From: Enhygromyxa salina
Lineage (GTDB): Bacteria; Myxococcota_A; Polyangia; Nannocystales; Nannocystaceae
DNA: 64,000 nt
Direction: 5' to 3'
Assembly: GCF_000737335.2 (NCBI RefSeq)
Contig: NZ_JMCC02000025.1
Location: 21,767 to 85,766 of the forward strand
The position numbers and the translations under genes are program-made. Below the pieces are notes generated by a model that saw only the letters and a program-made list of their open reading frames with translations, was not told the DNA's origin and made no database searches. Positions 6,359 to 14,807 of this stretch are shown piece after piece (the stretch's first letter is position 1; each line of letters begins with the position of its first letter).

Positions 6359-9256
6359 GTGTCCTCAGAGCCGGAGCCGCCGGGCGGTCTCGAACCCAGC
6401 GCCGATCGAGTCGAGCAAAAGGAGCTCGCTAAATCTGCGCGTGTGCCCGGTGGGAGCGAGATTGCGCGCGACTGCGCGGGATCGCCAGACACGTCACCGA
6501 CCGCAGATCAGACCGCCGGATCGCGCTCTGGTGTCGGCGCGGCGCTGTTCACAATCATCCTGCTCATCGTTGCGGCGGTGCTGACATCGAGGTGTGACCG
6601 ATCCGAGCCGATGATCGGCAGCGTTGCGTCCGCCGACGCGTCCCCCGAGCTCGAAGCGGCGGGCCAACCAACCCATCAAACGGTGATCCGCGGGGCGGTG
6701 CGGCTCGAGATAGCGCTCGACGAGGACGACGCCGAGGGGGCGGGGGCGCCCGCGAAGCCGAGCGCGGCATCGCTGGCCGATCCCGAGCTCGCAGCAATGC
6801 TCGCCGAGGTTCCGGCGTGGAAACTCGAGCCGCCCGGCACCAAGGACTGCCGCGTCCGGGCGTGGCAGGCCGGGAAGTTGGTCGGGAGCGAGGTGACCTG
6901 CGCCGCGAACGGGGACTATTCGCTCGAGCTCGCGCCTGGGGTGACCGGGGTCGTGCACGTCGAGATCCTCGTGGCTGGTCACCTTCGCGGGCTGGTCGAG
7001 GCCCAAGTCGACGCCCCGGTCGGGGCGAAGGGGGAACAGGTCGTTGACGGCGTCCACACGATCGAGCTCGTCACCGTCGCGCTCGGAGAAGGCCACGTCG
7101 TCAGCGGTCAGACCGTTGACGCGCGCGGCGATCCGCTCGCCAACGTGCAGGTCCAGGCGCTTCCGCGTCCAACCATGGACGAGCCGATCCCATGGCGAAC
7201 CGTCAGCGACGAGCAGGGCCGGTTCGAGTTCACGACGGTGCCCTACGGCCCGCTGAGCTTGCGCGGGATCAAGCCCGGCTACGCGCTGTCGGTGGTCGAG
7301 GCCATCTCGCCCGAAGACGCGGTGTTGATGGTGCTCGACGAATTGATCGATCTCGAGGGGGCGGTCGTGGCCACGCCCGAGCTGATCGCCCGCGCGGTCG
7401 TACGGCTCGAGGGCTCGTCGGTGTGGCCGGCGGTCGAGCGTTCGCTCGCCGCTGACGGCAGCTTCATCTTCGAGCAGCTCGCCGACGGGATCTACGGGGT
7501 CGAAGTCACGGTGCCCGCCAGCGAACCCGGCGGGGCCGAGTTTGCCTCGGTGCCGCTCGAGAACATCACCCCGGATCTGCGGGTCAGCCTGGCGCTGGTG
7601 CCCGCGTTTCGGGTGCCCGTGCGGGTCGTCGATCCCGACGGCGAACCGATCTCCGGGGCCCGCGTCACCCTTGGCTACAGCCAGATCGGGATGCTGCAAA
7701 AGACGGCCGAGACCGATCCGGACGGGCGCGCCCAGGTCGGCCCGGTGGTCCCGGGCCCGTACTTCGTCCACGCCGACGCGGACGGCTACCTGCCACCAGA
7801 GGCGGTCGAGGTCGAGGTCGGGATGCAGGGGTTCGAGGGCGCCGAGCAGGTCGTGGTGCTGATCCGTCCGGCCAAGCTCGAGGGCGTCGTGGTCGACGAG
7901 GACGATCGCCCTGTAGCCGGCGCCGAGGTGCTGCTCGACAGCGACGTCGCGTTCTCGGTTGGCGAGGGCGACTCGCGGCGACGGATGTTCGCGGCCGCGA
8001 TCGGTGCGAGCGACGGCAGCCTCGGCGTGACCCAGGGCGCGGTCCTGGACATCCCCTTGTTCGCCGAGGACGAGGACGAAGGGGGGATCGGCGTGATCGT
8101 GACCGACGAGCACGGGCGCTTCGAGGTTGACTCGCTGCTGCCCGGCTCCTATCGGATCTGGGCGAGGCACGGCGAGCACGCCGGGTCGGCGGTCACGACC
8201 CTGGAGCTGCGCTCGGGTGAGGTCCACGCCGGCTTGAAGCTGCGGCTGCGCGAGGGCGTGCCGCTGACGGGGGTGGTGCGCAGCGCCAATGGCCAGCCGC
8301 TCGTCGGGATCCAGATTGATCTTGGCGACGGAATGATCCTGACCACCGACGATCGTGGCGTGTTCGATGCTGGGTTTCGCCGCGGTGATCAGCGCCTGGT
8401 GTTGCGCGGCGTGGGCATGATCCCCAAGCAAGTCGAGGTCGAGCTCGGTGACGCGCCCATGGATCTCGAGGTCGAGCTCTCACCCGCGAACGGCCGGTTC
8501 GAAGGCCGGGTCGTCGACGGCAACAACCAGCCGATCGCCGACGTCGAGGTCGAGCTGCGCCCGCTCGATGGTCTGTCGGCCTCGTTGATCACCTGGACCG
8601 ACGCGCGCGGGCTGTATGGGTTTGACCAGCTCGCGCCGGGCCGGGTCCAGATCGACTTCAGCCATGGCGGGCACGTGCCAGCATCGAGTGACGCGGTCGT
8701 TGACGAGCGCGCGGGCCTGCGCCACGAGATCGTGCTCGACGCGGGGTGGGCGGCGACCGTGTTGGTGCGCTCGGCGGTCCGCGGGGATCCGATCGCCGGC
8801 GTCGAGCTGGTCGCGGGGCACGCCCAAGCAACAACCGACAAGCAGGGGACCGCGAGCTTGACCCAGCTCGTCGGTGAGTCCGCGCAGCTCGAGCTGCGCG
8901 CTGCCGGTTGGGTCGCCAAGACCGTCGAGCTCAGGCGCGACGGGGCCGCGCTCGTGCGCGTCACGGTCGAGTTGGTCGAAGGCGGGTCGATCAGCGGCAC
9001 GATCGACGACGACGTTGGCGACCCGGTCGCGAGCGCGACGATCGAAATTCGCTCGACGCGCGGCGAGCTGCTGGGGTCGACCCGCAGCAACGGACGCGGC
9101 GAGTGGATCGTAGAGGGGATTCCGGCTGGCGACGTCGAGGTGCGTGCCGAGCCGCCGCCATCGTCGTCCGCGGTGCTTGCGCCAGTCGAGCTGCGATCCG
9201 ATATTATTCGTGGTGAGGTAACAAAAGCGGTGCGGTTGCGATTCGATCGGCTGTGA
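6359..9256 (+). CDS. Large membrane-anchored protein of carboxypeptidase-regulatory-like repeats
   Basis: The 965-aa product has a polar N-terminus, one transmembrane helix at about residues 60-78 (VGAALFTIILLIVAAVL) and then a long exported region. That region is built from about eight beta-sandwich repeats of the CarboxypepD_reg-like (transthyretin-like) type. Each repeat carries variants of VxGxVxDxxGxPLxxVxVxL ... TDxxGRFxFxxLxPGxYxL, for example VSGQTVDARGDPLANVQVQAL with FEFTTVPYGPLSL, and FEGRVVDGNNQPIADVEVEL with YGFDQLAPGRVQI. Such proteins act as extracellular scaffolds or adhesins; no enzyme domain is visible. The start is a GTG at 6359. The next gene starts close behind and is probably co-transcribed. 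Confidence 0.85.
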   Translation: MSSEPEPPGGLEPSADRVEQKELAKSARVPGGSEIARDCAGSPDTSPTADQTAGSRSGVGAALFTIILLIVAAVLTSRCDRSEPMIGSVASADASPELEAAGQPTHQTVIRGAVRLEIALDEDDAEGAGAPAKPSAASLADPELAAMLAEVPAWKLEPPGTKDCRVRAWQAGKLVGSEVTCAANGDYSLELAPGVTGVVHVEILVAGHLRGLVEAQVDAPVGAKGEQVVDGVHTIELVTVALGEGHVVSGQTVDARGDPLANVQVQALPRPTMDEPIPWRTVSDEQGRFEFTTVPYGPLSLRGIKPGYALSVVEAISPEDAVLMVLDELIDLEGAVVATPELIARAVVRLEGSSVWPAVERSLAADGSFIFEQLADGIYGVEVTVPASEPGGAEFASVPLENITPDLRVSLALVPAFRVPVRVVDPDGEPISGARVTLGYSQIGMLQKTAETDPDGRAQVGPVVPGPYFVHADADGYLPPEAVEVEVGMQGFEGAEQVVVLIRPAKLEGVVVDEDDRPVAGAEVLLDSDVAFSVGEGDSRRRMFAAAIGASDGSLGVTQGAVLDIPLFAEDEDEGGIGVIVTDEHGRFEVDSLLPGSYRIWARHGEHAGSAVTTLELRSGEVHAGLKLRLREGVPLTGVVRSANGQPLVGIQIDLGDGMILTTDDRGVFDAGFRRGDQRLVLRGVGMIPKQVEVELGDAPMDLEVELSPANGRFEGRVVDGNNQPIADVEVELRPLDGLSASLITWTDARGLYGFDQLAPGRVQIDFSHGGHVPASSDAVVDERAGLRHEIVLDAGWAATVLVRSAVRGDPIAGVELVAGHAQATTDKQGTASLTQLVGESAQLELRAAGWVAKTVELRRDGAALVRVTVELVEGGSISGTIDDDVGDPVASATIEIRSTRGELLGSTRSNGRGEWIVEGIPAGDVEVRAEPPPSSSAVLAPVELRSDIIRGEVTKAVRLRFDRL

Positions 9257-9294
9257 GTTCTACTCTGCGTCCCTCCACCCGAGCTCGAGCCATC

Positions 9295-9876
9295 ATGTCC
9301 AAGTCGAAGCTGTTCCGTGTCTGTTCGTCCCTCTCGCTGTTTGCCCTCGTTGGCGTGATGCTGCCCGCGTGCGCCAGCAATGCCGGCGACGGGGCCGCCA
9401 AGGGCAAAGATGGCGACTCCAAGCAGGCCGCCAACCCGACCGCCAAGCCCGAGGGTGACCCGGCCGCGGTCGAGGGCCAGCCGGTCGATGGGGACCAGAA
9501 GGTGGGGACCGCGGCGGGCGACGCAGCGGGCGACAACAAGCAGTACGCCCTGCAGATCGATCCGGCCGAGGGCAAGGTCGGCGAAGAGGGCCAGGTCAGC
9601 ATTCGCGTGATCCCCAGCGAGACCTGGCACATGAACCTGGAGTACCCGACCAAGCTGCAGGTCACGGCGCCCGCCGGTGTGGTGGTCGCCAAGCCCAAGC
9701 TCGGCAAGGACGACGCGGTCAAGTTCGACGAGGAAAACTGCGAGTTCGCCGTCAAGTTCACCCCCTCCGAGGCGGGCGACAAGACCTTCACTGGCGAGCT
9801 CAAGTTTGCCGTATGTCAAGATACGGCCTGCGTGCCCAAGACCGAGACGCTCGAGTTTCAAGTCGCCGTCAAGTGA
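9295..9876 (+). CDS. Lipoprotein with a DsbD-N-like domain
   Basis: The ATG at 9295 gives a 193-aa lipoprotein: MSKSKLFRVC, a hydrophobic stretch, then the lipobox LPAC. A low-complexity spacer rich in Gly, Asp, Lys and Ala (about residues 25-75) leads to a C-terminal beta domain. This ends with CEFAVKFTPSEAGDKTFTGELKFAVCQDTACVPKTETLEF (quoted in part: AVCQDTACVPKTETLEF). The C-x4-C-x-P pattern before a final strand resembles the immunoglobulin-like N-terminal domain of DsbD, where the Cys pair relays electrons. A role in periplasmic thiol chemistry is possible but no DsbD transmembrane part is nearby. A GTG at 9253 overlapping the previous stop is an alternative start. Confidence 0.72.
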   Translation: MSKSKLFRVCSSLSLFALVGVMLPACASNAGDGAAKGKDGDSKQAANPTAKPEGDPAAVEGQPVDGDQKVGTAAGDAAGDNKQYALQIDPAEGKVGEEGQVSIRVIPSETWHMNLEYPTKLQVTAPAGVVVAKPKLGKDDAVKFDEENCEFAVKFTPSEAGDKTFTGELKFAVCQDTACVPKTETLEFQVAVK

Positions 9877-9958
9877 GCGGGCCGGGTCAGCCAGAGCTGC
9901 CGTAGAGCTGCTATGGTTGGCCTCCGTCCGGCCCAGGCCGGCGGGTCGAGAATGAGCC

Positions 9959-12331
9959 ATGTCTGATCCGAGCCGCCCCCCCGCGTCCGAGCGCCTCGCC
10001 AAGCTCGCCGAAGTCGTCGCCAAGGACTTCGCCTCGACCGGGCGGATCCTCAGCTTCGACGAGTGGTTCGAGCTGCTCTTGGCCGAGCCGCGGATCCACG
10101 CCCGCAACAGCGCGCAGTACGTCCGCGATGCCCTCGACTACTTCGGTCGGTCGCAGGTCCGGACCCCGCAGGGCACGGTCAATCGGTTCAATCTGTTCGA
10201 TCGCAGCTTCGATGACGGTCCACGCTTGGTCGGGCAAGAGCGCGGGCAAAACGAGCTGTACGAGGTCCTCGACGGCTACTGTCGGCTCGGGCGGATCGAC
10301 TCGCTGGTGCTCTTGCACGGGCCCAACGGCAGCGCCAAGAGCACGCTGCTCGAGTGCCTGCAAGCTGGGCTCGAGGCCTACTCTCACACCGACGCGGGCA
10401 TCATGTATCGGTTCGCGTGGGTGTTTCCAACCCGCGAGAAGGGCGGCAGCGGGATCGGCTTCGGCGCCGCGCCACTGCGCGAGATCCTTGGCGAAGAGAG
10501 CTTCGCCCGCCTCAACGGCGACGTGATCCAGGCGCGGCTGACCGACGAGAACAAAGACCACCCGATCTTCTTGGTGCCCCGGGCGTCGCGCCAGGAGCTG
10601 CTGCGCGAGGTGTTCGCCGACGACCCCGAGTTCGTGGTTCCCTACACGATCCGCAACGGCGATCTCTCGGCCCGCAACCGCAAGATCTTCGACGCGCTGC
10701 TGGCCGGCTACCAAGGTGATCTGCGCAAGGTCTACCAGCACGTGCAGATCGAGCGCCTCCACCTGAGCCGCACCTACCGATGCGGCCTCGTCGACGTCGA
10801 GCCCAAGCAGGCTGTCGATGCGCGCTCGTTTCCCGTGACCGGTGACAAGGCGTTCTCGCACCTGCCAGCTTCGGTCGCGGGCCAGGTGCTGTACGGCACC
10901 CAGGGTGACCTGGTCGACGCGCAGCGCGGGGTCATCAGCTTTTCGGATCTGCTCAAGCGCCCCTACGAGCACTACAAGTACCTGCTCACGGCAACCGAGA
11001 GCGCGCACGTGGTCCTGGACCACCTGCTGCTGGGGCTCGACGTGGTGTTCACGGGGTCGGCCAACGACATCAACCTGCTCGAGTTCCGCGCGCGGCGAGC
11101 CGCGGAGTACCAGAGCTTTCGGGCTCGCTTGGATCTGATCTCCGTGCCGTACCTGCTCGACTACCGGGTCGAGCGAAAGATCTATCAAGAGCAGGTCGGC
11201 GATCTGCTCCGCGGCGTTCACATTGCCCCGCACGTGCCCCGGATCCTCGCCCTGTGGGGCGTGATGACCCGGCTGCGGCAGCCCGATCTTGCCAAGTACT
11301 CGCGCAAGATCACCGACGCCATGAAGCGGATCGGTCCGCTGGAGAAGGCAGATCTGTACGCCTACGGCCGGGTGCCCTCGGGCCTGTCCAGCGAAGAGGC
11401 GCGCGAGCTGCTGGCCGCGGTGCCCACCATGTACGCCGAGCGATTCGAGCACGCGGTCGCCAAGAGCCAGGGCGCCGAGCACATCCTTGGCGACTACGAA
11501 GGCAGCTTTGGCGCGAGCGTCCGCGACCTCAAGAACGTGCTGCTGGCGGCGGCTTCCAAGCTGGGATCGGAGTCTGGATCCGACTCGGGCGTGGGCGCGG
11601 GCGCGGGGCTGCAGCGCGGCGACAACGGGCGCACCGTGACCGTGCCGGCGTTGTTCGAGGAGCTGCGCGAGTTTCTGGGCGACGCCGTGCACCATGGCTG
11701 GATGCACCTCGCGCAGACGGAGTCTGGCTTTCATCACCTCGACGGTGAGGGCTCGATCACCGAGTTTGCGTACGAGCGCTGGCTCGACCTCTCGGATCGA
11801 GAGGTCCGCGAGGCGCTCGGCCTGGTCCACGAAGATCGCTACCTGGATCTGTTTCGCAAGTACGTCATCCACGCGAGCCACTTCGTCAAGCGCGAGCGGA
11901 TGTTCGACGAGCTGACCGGAAAGCTCGCCGACCCCGACGAAAAATTCATGCGCGAGCTCGAGAAGGCGATGGATCCCCACGCCAAAGACGGGTTTCGCCA
12001 GGACATCCTGGCCCGGATCGGCGCGTGGGCGCTCTCGCATCCCCACGAGGATCCCGACTATCCGGTGATCTTCGCCGACTACTTCTCGCGGATGCGCGAG
12101 GACTACTACCGGCAGCAAAAAGAGACGGTCCGCAAGGGCATCGACACCCTGCTCGAGCTGCTCAAGCAAGACGAGCTGCCGGAGTTCGACTTGGCCGCGA
12201 CGGAGAAGCACAAGGCCAAGCACGCGCTCGAGGTGTTGCTGGGCGAGCACGATGGTGACGAACGTCGTGAGCGACATACTCGTGAGTCGCTCAATCAGAC
12301 CCTGGTCGAGCTCAGCAAGCGCCGGTACTAG
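9959..12331 (+). CDS. prkA: PrkA family AAA+ serine protein kinase
   Basis: The 790-aa product has the PrkA layout. An N-terminal AAA+ ATPase domain carries the Walker A GPNGSAKS at residues 121-128 and the typical entry RFNLFDRSFDDGPRLVGQERG. A C-terminal region ends with a helical segment (VRKGIDTLLELLKQDELPEF). PrkA proteins act in stress, nutrient limitation and spore or fruiting-body development; biochemical data in other bacteria include kinase and protease activity. It is somewhat longer than typical PrkA (about 640 residues). The usual neighbours YeaH/YhbH and SpoVR are absent here. A family A repeat array begins 1 bp behind the TAG stop. Confidence 0.92.
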   Translation: MSDPSRPPASERLAKLAEVVAKDFASTGRILSFDEWFELLLAEPRIHARNSAQYVRDALDYFGRSQVRTPQGTVNRFNLFDRSFDDGPRLVGQERGQNELYEVLDGYCRLGRIDSLVLLHGPNGSAKSTLLECLQAGLEAYSHTDAGIMYRFAWVFPTREKGGSGIGFGAAPLREILGEESFARLNGDVIQARLTDENKDHPIFLVPRASRQELLREVFADDPEFVVPYTIRNGDLSARNRKIFDALLAGYQGDLRKVYQHVQIERLHLSRTYRCGLVDVEPKQAVDARSFPVTGDKAFSHLPASVAGQVLYGTQGDLVDAQRGVISFSDLLKRPYEHYKYLLTATESAHVVLDHLLLGLDVVFTGSANDINLLEFRARRAAEYQSFRARLDLISVPYLLDYRVERKIYQEQVGDLLRGVHIAPHVPRILALWGVMTRLRQPDLAKYSRKITDAMKRIGPLEKADLYAYGRVPSGLSSEEARELLAAVPTMYAERFEHAVAKSQGAEHILGDYEGSFGASVRDLKNVLLAAASKLGSESGSDSGVGAGAGLQRGDNGRTVTVPALFEELREFLGDAVHHGWMHLAQTESGFHHLDGEGSITEFAYERWLDLSDREVREALGLVHEDRYLDLFRKYVIHASHFVKRERMFDELTGKLADPDEKFMRELEKAMDPHAKDGFRQDILARIGAWALSHPHEDPDYPVIFADYFSRMREDYYRQQKETVRKGIDTLLELLKQDELPEFDLAATEKHKAKHALEVLLGEHDGDERRERHTRESLNQTLVELSKRRY

Positions 12332-12332
12332 C

Positions 12333-12664
12333 TTTTACCCCCACATGGGGTTTCGCACTACGCAGGTCACTCGCTGCGCTCGCTCCCGAGGGGCAGGCTG
12401 TATGCGGGCGCATGTGTGGCCCCCTGGAAGGGGGCTCTCCTTTCTTTTACCCCCACAGAGGGTTTCGCACTACGCAGGTCACTCGCTGCGCTCGCTCCCA
12501 ATGGGCTAGCTGTGCGCGATCGTATGTGTGGCCCCCTGGAAGGGGGCTCTCCTTTCTTTTACCCCCACAGCCGCTTTCGCACTACGCAGGTCACTCGCTG
12601 CGCTCGCTCCCGAGGGGTTGGCTGTATGCGGGCGCATGTGTGGCCCCCTGGTGAGGGGGCTCTT
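12333..12664 (+). repeat. Three tandem copies of repeat family A (112-bp period)
   Basis: Copies begin at 12333, 12445 and 12557, an exact 112-bp period. Each runs ttttacccccaca..., tttcgcactacgcaggtcactcgctgcgctcgctccc..., a variable part, then atgtgtggccccct followed by agggggctc. The arms GCCCCCT and AGGGGGC form a 7-bp hairpin kept in all copies while the loop varies (GGA, GGA, GGTG). In copies 1 and 2 it is followed by CTCTCCTTTCTTTT, a terminator-like tail. The array starts 1 bp after the prkA stop codon. Confidence 0.9.
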
Positions 12665-12900
12665 GTCTGGGCATCTGCCGCGAGTGGATGGGTCGCCAAC
12701 AACGTGTTGGTTGTGGATGTTTGGTCGGCTTGTGGCTTGGATGGGGCTTGTCTGGGCATCTGCCGCGGGTGGATGGGTCGCCAACAACGTGTTGGTTGTG
12801 GATGTTTGGTCGGTTTGTGGCTTGGATGGGGCTCTTGTCTGGGCATCTGGCGTGGGTGGATGGGTCGCCAACAACGTGTTGGTTGTGGATGGTTGGTGGC
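12662..12900 (+). repeat. Tandem array with 85-87 bp period
   Basis: Units start at 12662, 12747 and 12834 with cttgtctgggcatctg, and each contains ggatgggtcgccaacaacgtgttggttgtggatg. The centre CCAACA-acg-TGTTGG is a perfect inverted repeat. The array directly joins the last family A copy and stops shortly before the flavin reductase gene. Confidence 0.88.
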
Positions 12901-12944
12901 TCGGGGCTTGGAGGGGGGGCGGGGATCTGTGATACGGGTTGGGC

Positions 12945-13592
12945 GTGCCTGGCTTCGAGGTTTCTGCTGCTGAACTGTCGGCCCGTGACAGCTATCGGTT
13001 GATGACTGATCTGGTGGCGCCGCGGCCGATCGCTTGGGTGTCGACCGTGGATGGGGAAGGGGGGCGCAACCTGGCGCCGTTCTCGTATTTTCAAGCTGTG
13101 TGCTCGAGCCCGCCGACGATCGTGCTTGGGATCAGCTGGCAGGGGGGGCGACCGAAGCACACGCTGGCCAACATCCTCGCGACCGGCGAGCTGACGATCA
13201 GCCACGTCAGCTTGCCGCTCGCCGAGGCGATGAACGCGAGCTCGGCGGACTACCCGGCGGAGATCAGTGAGTGGGATGCGTGCGGGGTGGAGGCGGCGCC
13301 GGCGGTCGCGGTCTCGCCGGCAAGGGTTGCGGCGGCGCTTGGGGGGGTCGAGTGCCGGCTGACCCACGCGATCCCGCTGGGGGCGACCAAGCTCGGGACG
13401 CCGTCGTCGACGCTGGTGGTCGCGGAGGTCGTGCACGTCTGGCTAGCTGATGATCTGGTCCAGCGTGACGAGCGCGGGCACTTGCTGCCGATCGATGCGG
13501 GTCGGCTGGGCGCCGTTGGGCGGCTTGGTGGAAGCAGCTACACGACCACGGCCGGGCGCTTCGAGCTCGCGCGGCCAGGCGCGCCGGAGTGA
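12945..13592 (+). CDS. Flavin reductase-like FMN-binding split-barrel protein
   Basis: The 215-aa product matches the flavin reductase/flavoredoxin family: the opening SYRLMTDLVAPRPIAWVSTVD and NLAPFSYFQAVCSSPPTIVLGI form the FMN-binding strand-loop. Later come ELTISHVS and the closing GRLGAVGRLGGSSYTTT. Members bind FMN and reduce flavins or pass electrons to partner oxygenases. It is a soluble protein without signal. The start is taken as GTG 12945, six bases after a TTG at 12939. The gene follows the tandem repeat array with no visible promoter in between. Its TGA is followed by ccccccacac, a sequence like the beginning of repeat family A. Confidence 0.88.
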   Translation: MPGFEVSAAELSARDSYRLMTDLVAPRPIAWVSTVDGEGGRNLAPFSYFQAVCSSPPTIVLGISWQGGRPKHTLANILATGELTISHVSLPLAEAMNASSADYPAEISEWDACGVEAAPAVAVSPARVAAALGGVECRLTHAIPLGATKLGTPSSTLVVAEVVHVWLADDLVQRDERGHLLPIDAGRLGAVGRLGGSSYTTTAGRFELARPGAPE

Positions 13593-13691
13593 CCCCCCAC
13601 ACTCTGCGGTGGCGTGAGGGATTGCGCCGCGGCCCCTTGGCTGGCATCTGAAACCTCCGACGGCATTCGCTGTACACTCGAACGAGCGCAC

Positions 13692-14777
13692 GTGAGCGAG
13701 ACCCAAACTCCTCTACACGCCCAGCGCGTGTCCCAGGCCCACACCCAGGCCCCTGCCCAGGCCCCAACCCAGTCACAGGGCAGGGAGCAGGTTGACCGTG
13801 GCGACGCGGCCGGCGCCTCCAGCTCGCGCGACTGGTTCTCCCACATGTTCGACGCGCTCCCCCACGACGTCGACATCTATGAGGTGGGCCCGCGCGATGG
13901 TCTGCAAAACGAGAAGACCGTGCTCCCGGTCGAGACCAAGCTGGCGATGATCGAGAGCTTGGTCGACGCGGGGATCCGCCGGATCGAGATCACCAGCTTC
14001 GTCAATCCGCGCTGGATCCCGGCACTGGCGGATCACATGGAGGTTGCAACGCGCCTGCGACGACGCGAGGGGGTTCGCTACAGCGCGCTGGTTCCCAACA
14101 TGCGCGGGCTCGACTCGGCGACGCGCGCGGGCATGGACGAGATCGCGATCTTCATGGCCGCGTCGGAGACCCATAACCGCAAGAACATCAACAAGAGCAC
14201 CCACAAGGCGCTCGAGACCTATGCGGAGGTCGTGCGCGAGGCGATGGATCGCGGCATGGCCGTGCGGGGGTACGTGTCGTGCGTGTACGGCTGCCCCTAC
14301 GAGGACCAGGTCCCCTACGAGAACGTGGAGTACGTCTCGAAGGCGCTCGTCGATCTGGGCGTGTACGAGCTGAGCCTTGGCGACACGATCGGGGTTGGAA
14401 CGCCGCGGCAGGTCGCGGGCATCTTGCAAGGGCTGTTGGGCGCTGGGCTGAGCTACGATCAGCTGGCGGTGCACTTCCACGACACCCGCGGGACCGCGCT
14501 GGCCAACACGACCGTCGCGCTGCAGCTCGGGATTCGCACGATCGACAGCTCGCTCGGCGGACTTGGTGGGTGCCCCTATGCGCCGGGCGCCTCCGGCAAC
14601 GTGGCGACCGAAGACGTCGTGTACTTGCTCGATGGCATGGGCATTCGCTCCGGGGTGGAGCTCGATCGGCTGCCGGCGATCTCCGTGGAGATCGGGGCCA
14701 AGCTCGGGCGCGAGCTGCCGAGCAAGTACACCAAGGCCTACGTGGGCGCCTGCGCAAAATCAGGCGTCCCGGTGTGA
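13692..14777 (+). CDS. Hydroxymethylglutaryl-CoA lyase
   Basis: This TIM-barrel enzyme cleaves 3-hydroxy-3-methylglutaryl-CoA to acetyl-CoA and acetoacetate, the last step of leucine degradation. Visible signatures are EVGPRDGLQNE at the active-site entrance, ITSFVNPRWIPALAD, the metal ligand region HFHDTRGTALAN and the HMGL signature GGLGGCPYAPGASGN with the catalytic Cys. From GTG 13692 the protein is 361 aa with a ~50-residue Gln/Ala-rich leader that the family lacks. ATG 13845 (MFDALPHDVDIYEVG) gives the usual ~310-aa enzyme and may be the true start. No other leucine-catabolism gene is nearby. Confidence 0.93.
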   Translation: MSETQTPLHAQRVSQAHTQAPAQAPTQSQGREQVDRGDAAGASSSRDWFSHMFDALPHDVDIYEVGPRDGLQNEKTVLPVETKLAMIESLVDAGIRRIEITSFVNPRWIPALADHMEVATRLRRREGVRYSALVPNMRGLDSATRAGMDEIAIFMAASETHNRKNINKSTHKALETYAEVVREAMDRGMAVRGYVSCVYGCPYEDQVPYENVEYVSKALVDLGVYELSLGDTIGVGTPRQVAGILQGLLGAGLSYDQLAVHFHDTRGTALANTTVALQLGIRTIDSSLGGLGGCPYAPGASGNVATEDVVYLLDGMGIRSGVELDRLPAISVEIGAKLGRELPSKYTKAYVGACAKSGVPV

Positions 14778-14783
14778 GCGGGT

Positions 14784-14807
14784 TTGAGAGCGGCGAGCCG
14801 CTCTCAA
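14784..14807. terminator. Bidirectional terminator hairpin between convergent genes
   Basis: ttgagagcgg and ccgctctcaa form a perfect 10-bp stem with a 4-nt loop. It lies in the gap between the HMG-CoA lyase gene and its convergent neighbour and overlaps the neighbour's TGA stop. Confidence 0.65.

Noticed and set aside
6494..8431. 645-codon antisense frame in the carboxypeptidase-regulatory-like gene
   Set aside because: Derives from the codon bias of the repeat protein on the other strand.
9911..12277. 788-codon open frame antisense to prkA
   Set aside because: Shadow of a high-GC gene: the prkA frame has clear AAA/PrkA motifs, while this peptide is low-complexity Arg/Leu/Val/Asp with no domain.
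12333..12900. CRISPR array
   Set aside because: Units are contiguous or nearly identical over their full length; there are no unique spacers of constant size and no cas genes.
12416..12973. 185-codon frame through the tandem repeats
   Set aside because: It consists only of translated repeat units (GRQQRVGCG... repeats) and crosses into the flavin reductase start out of frame.
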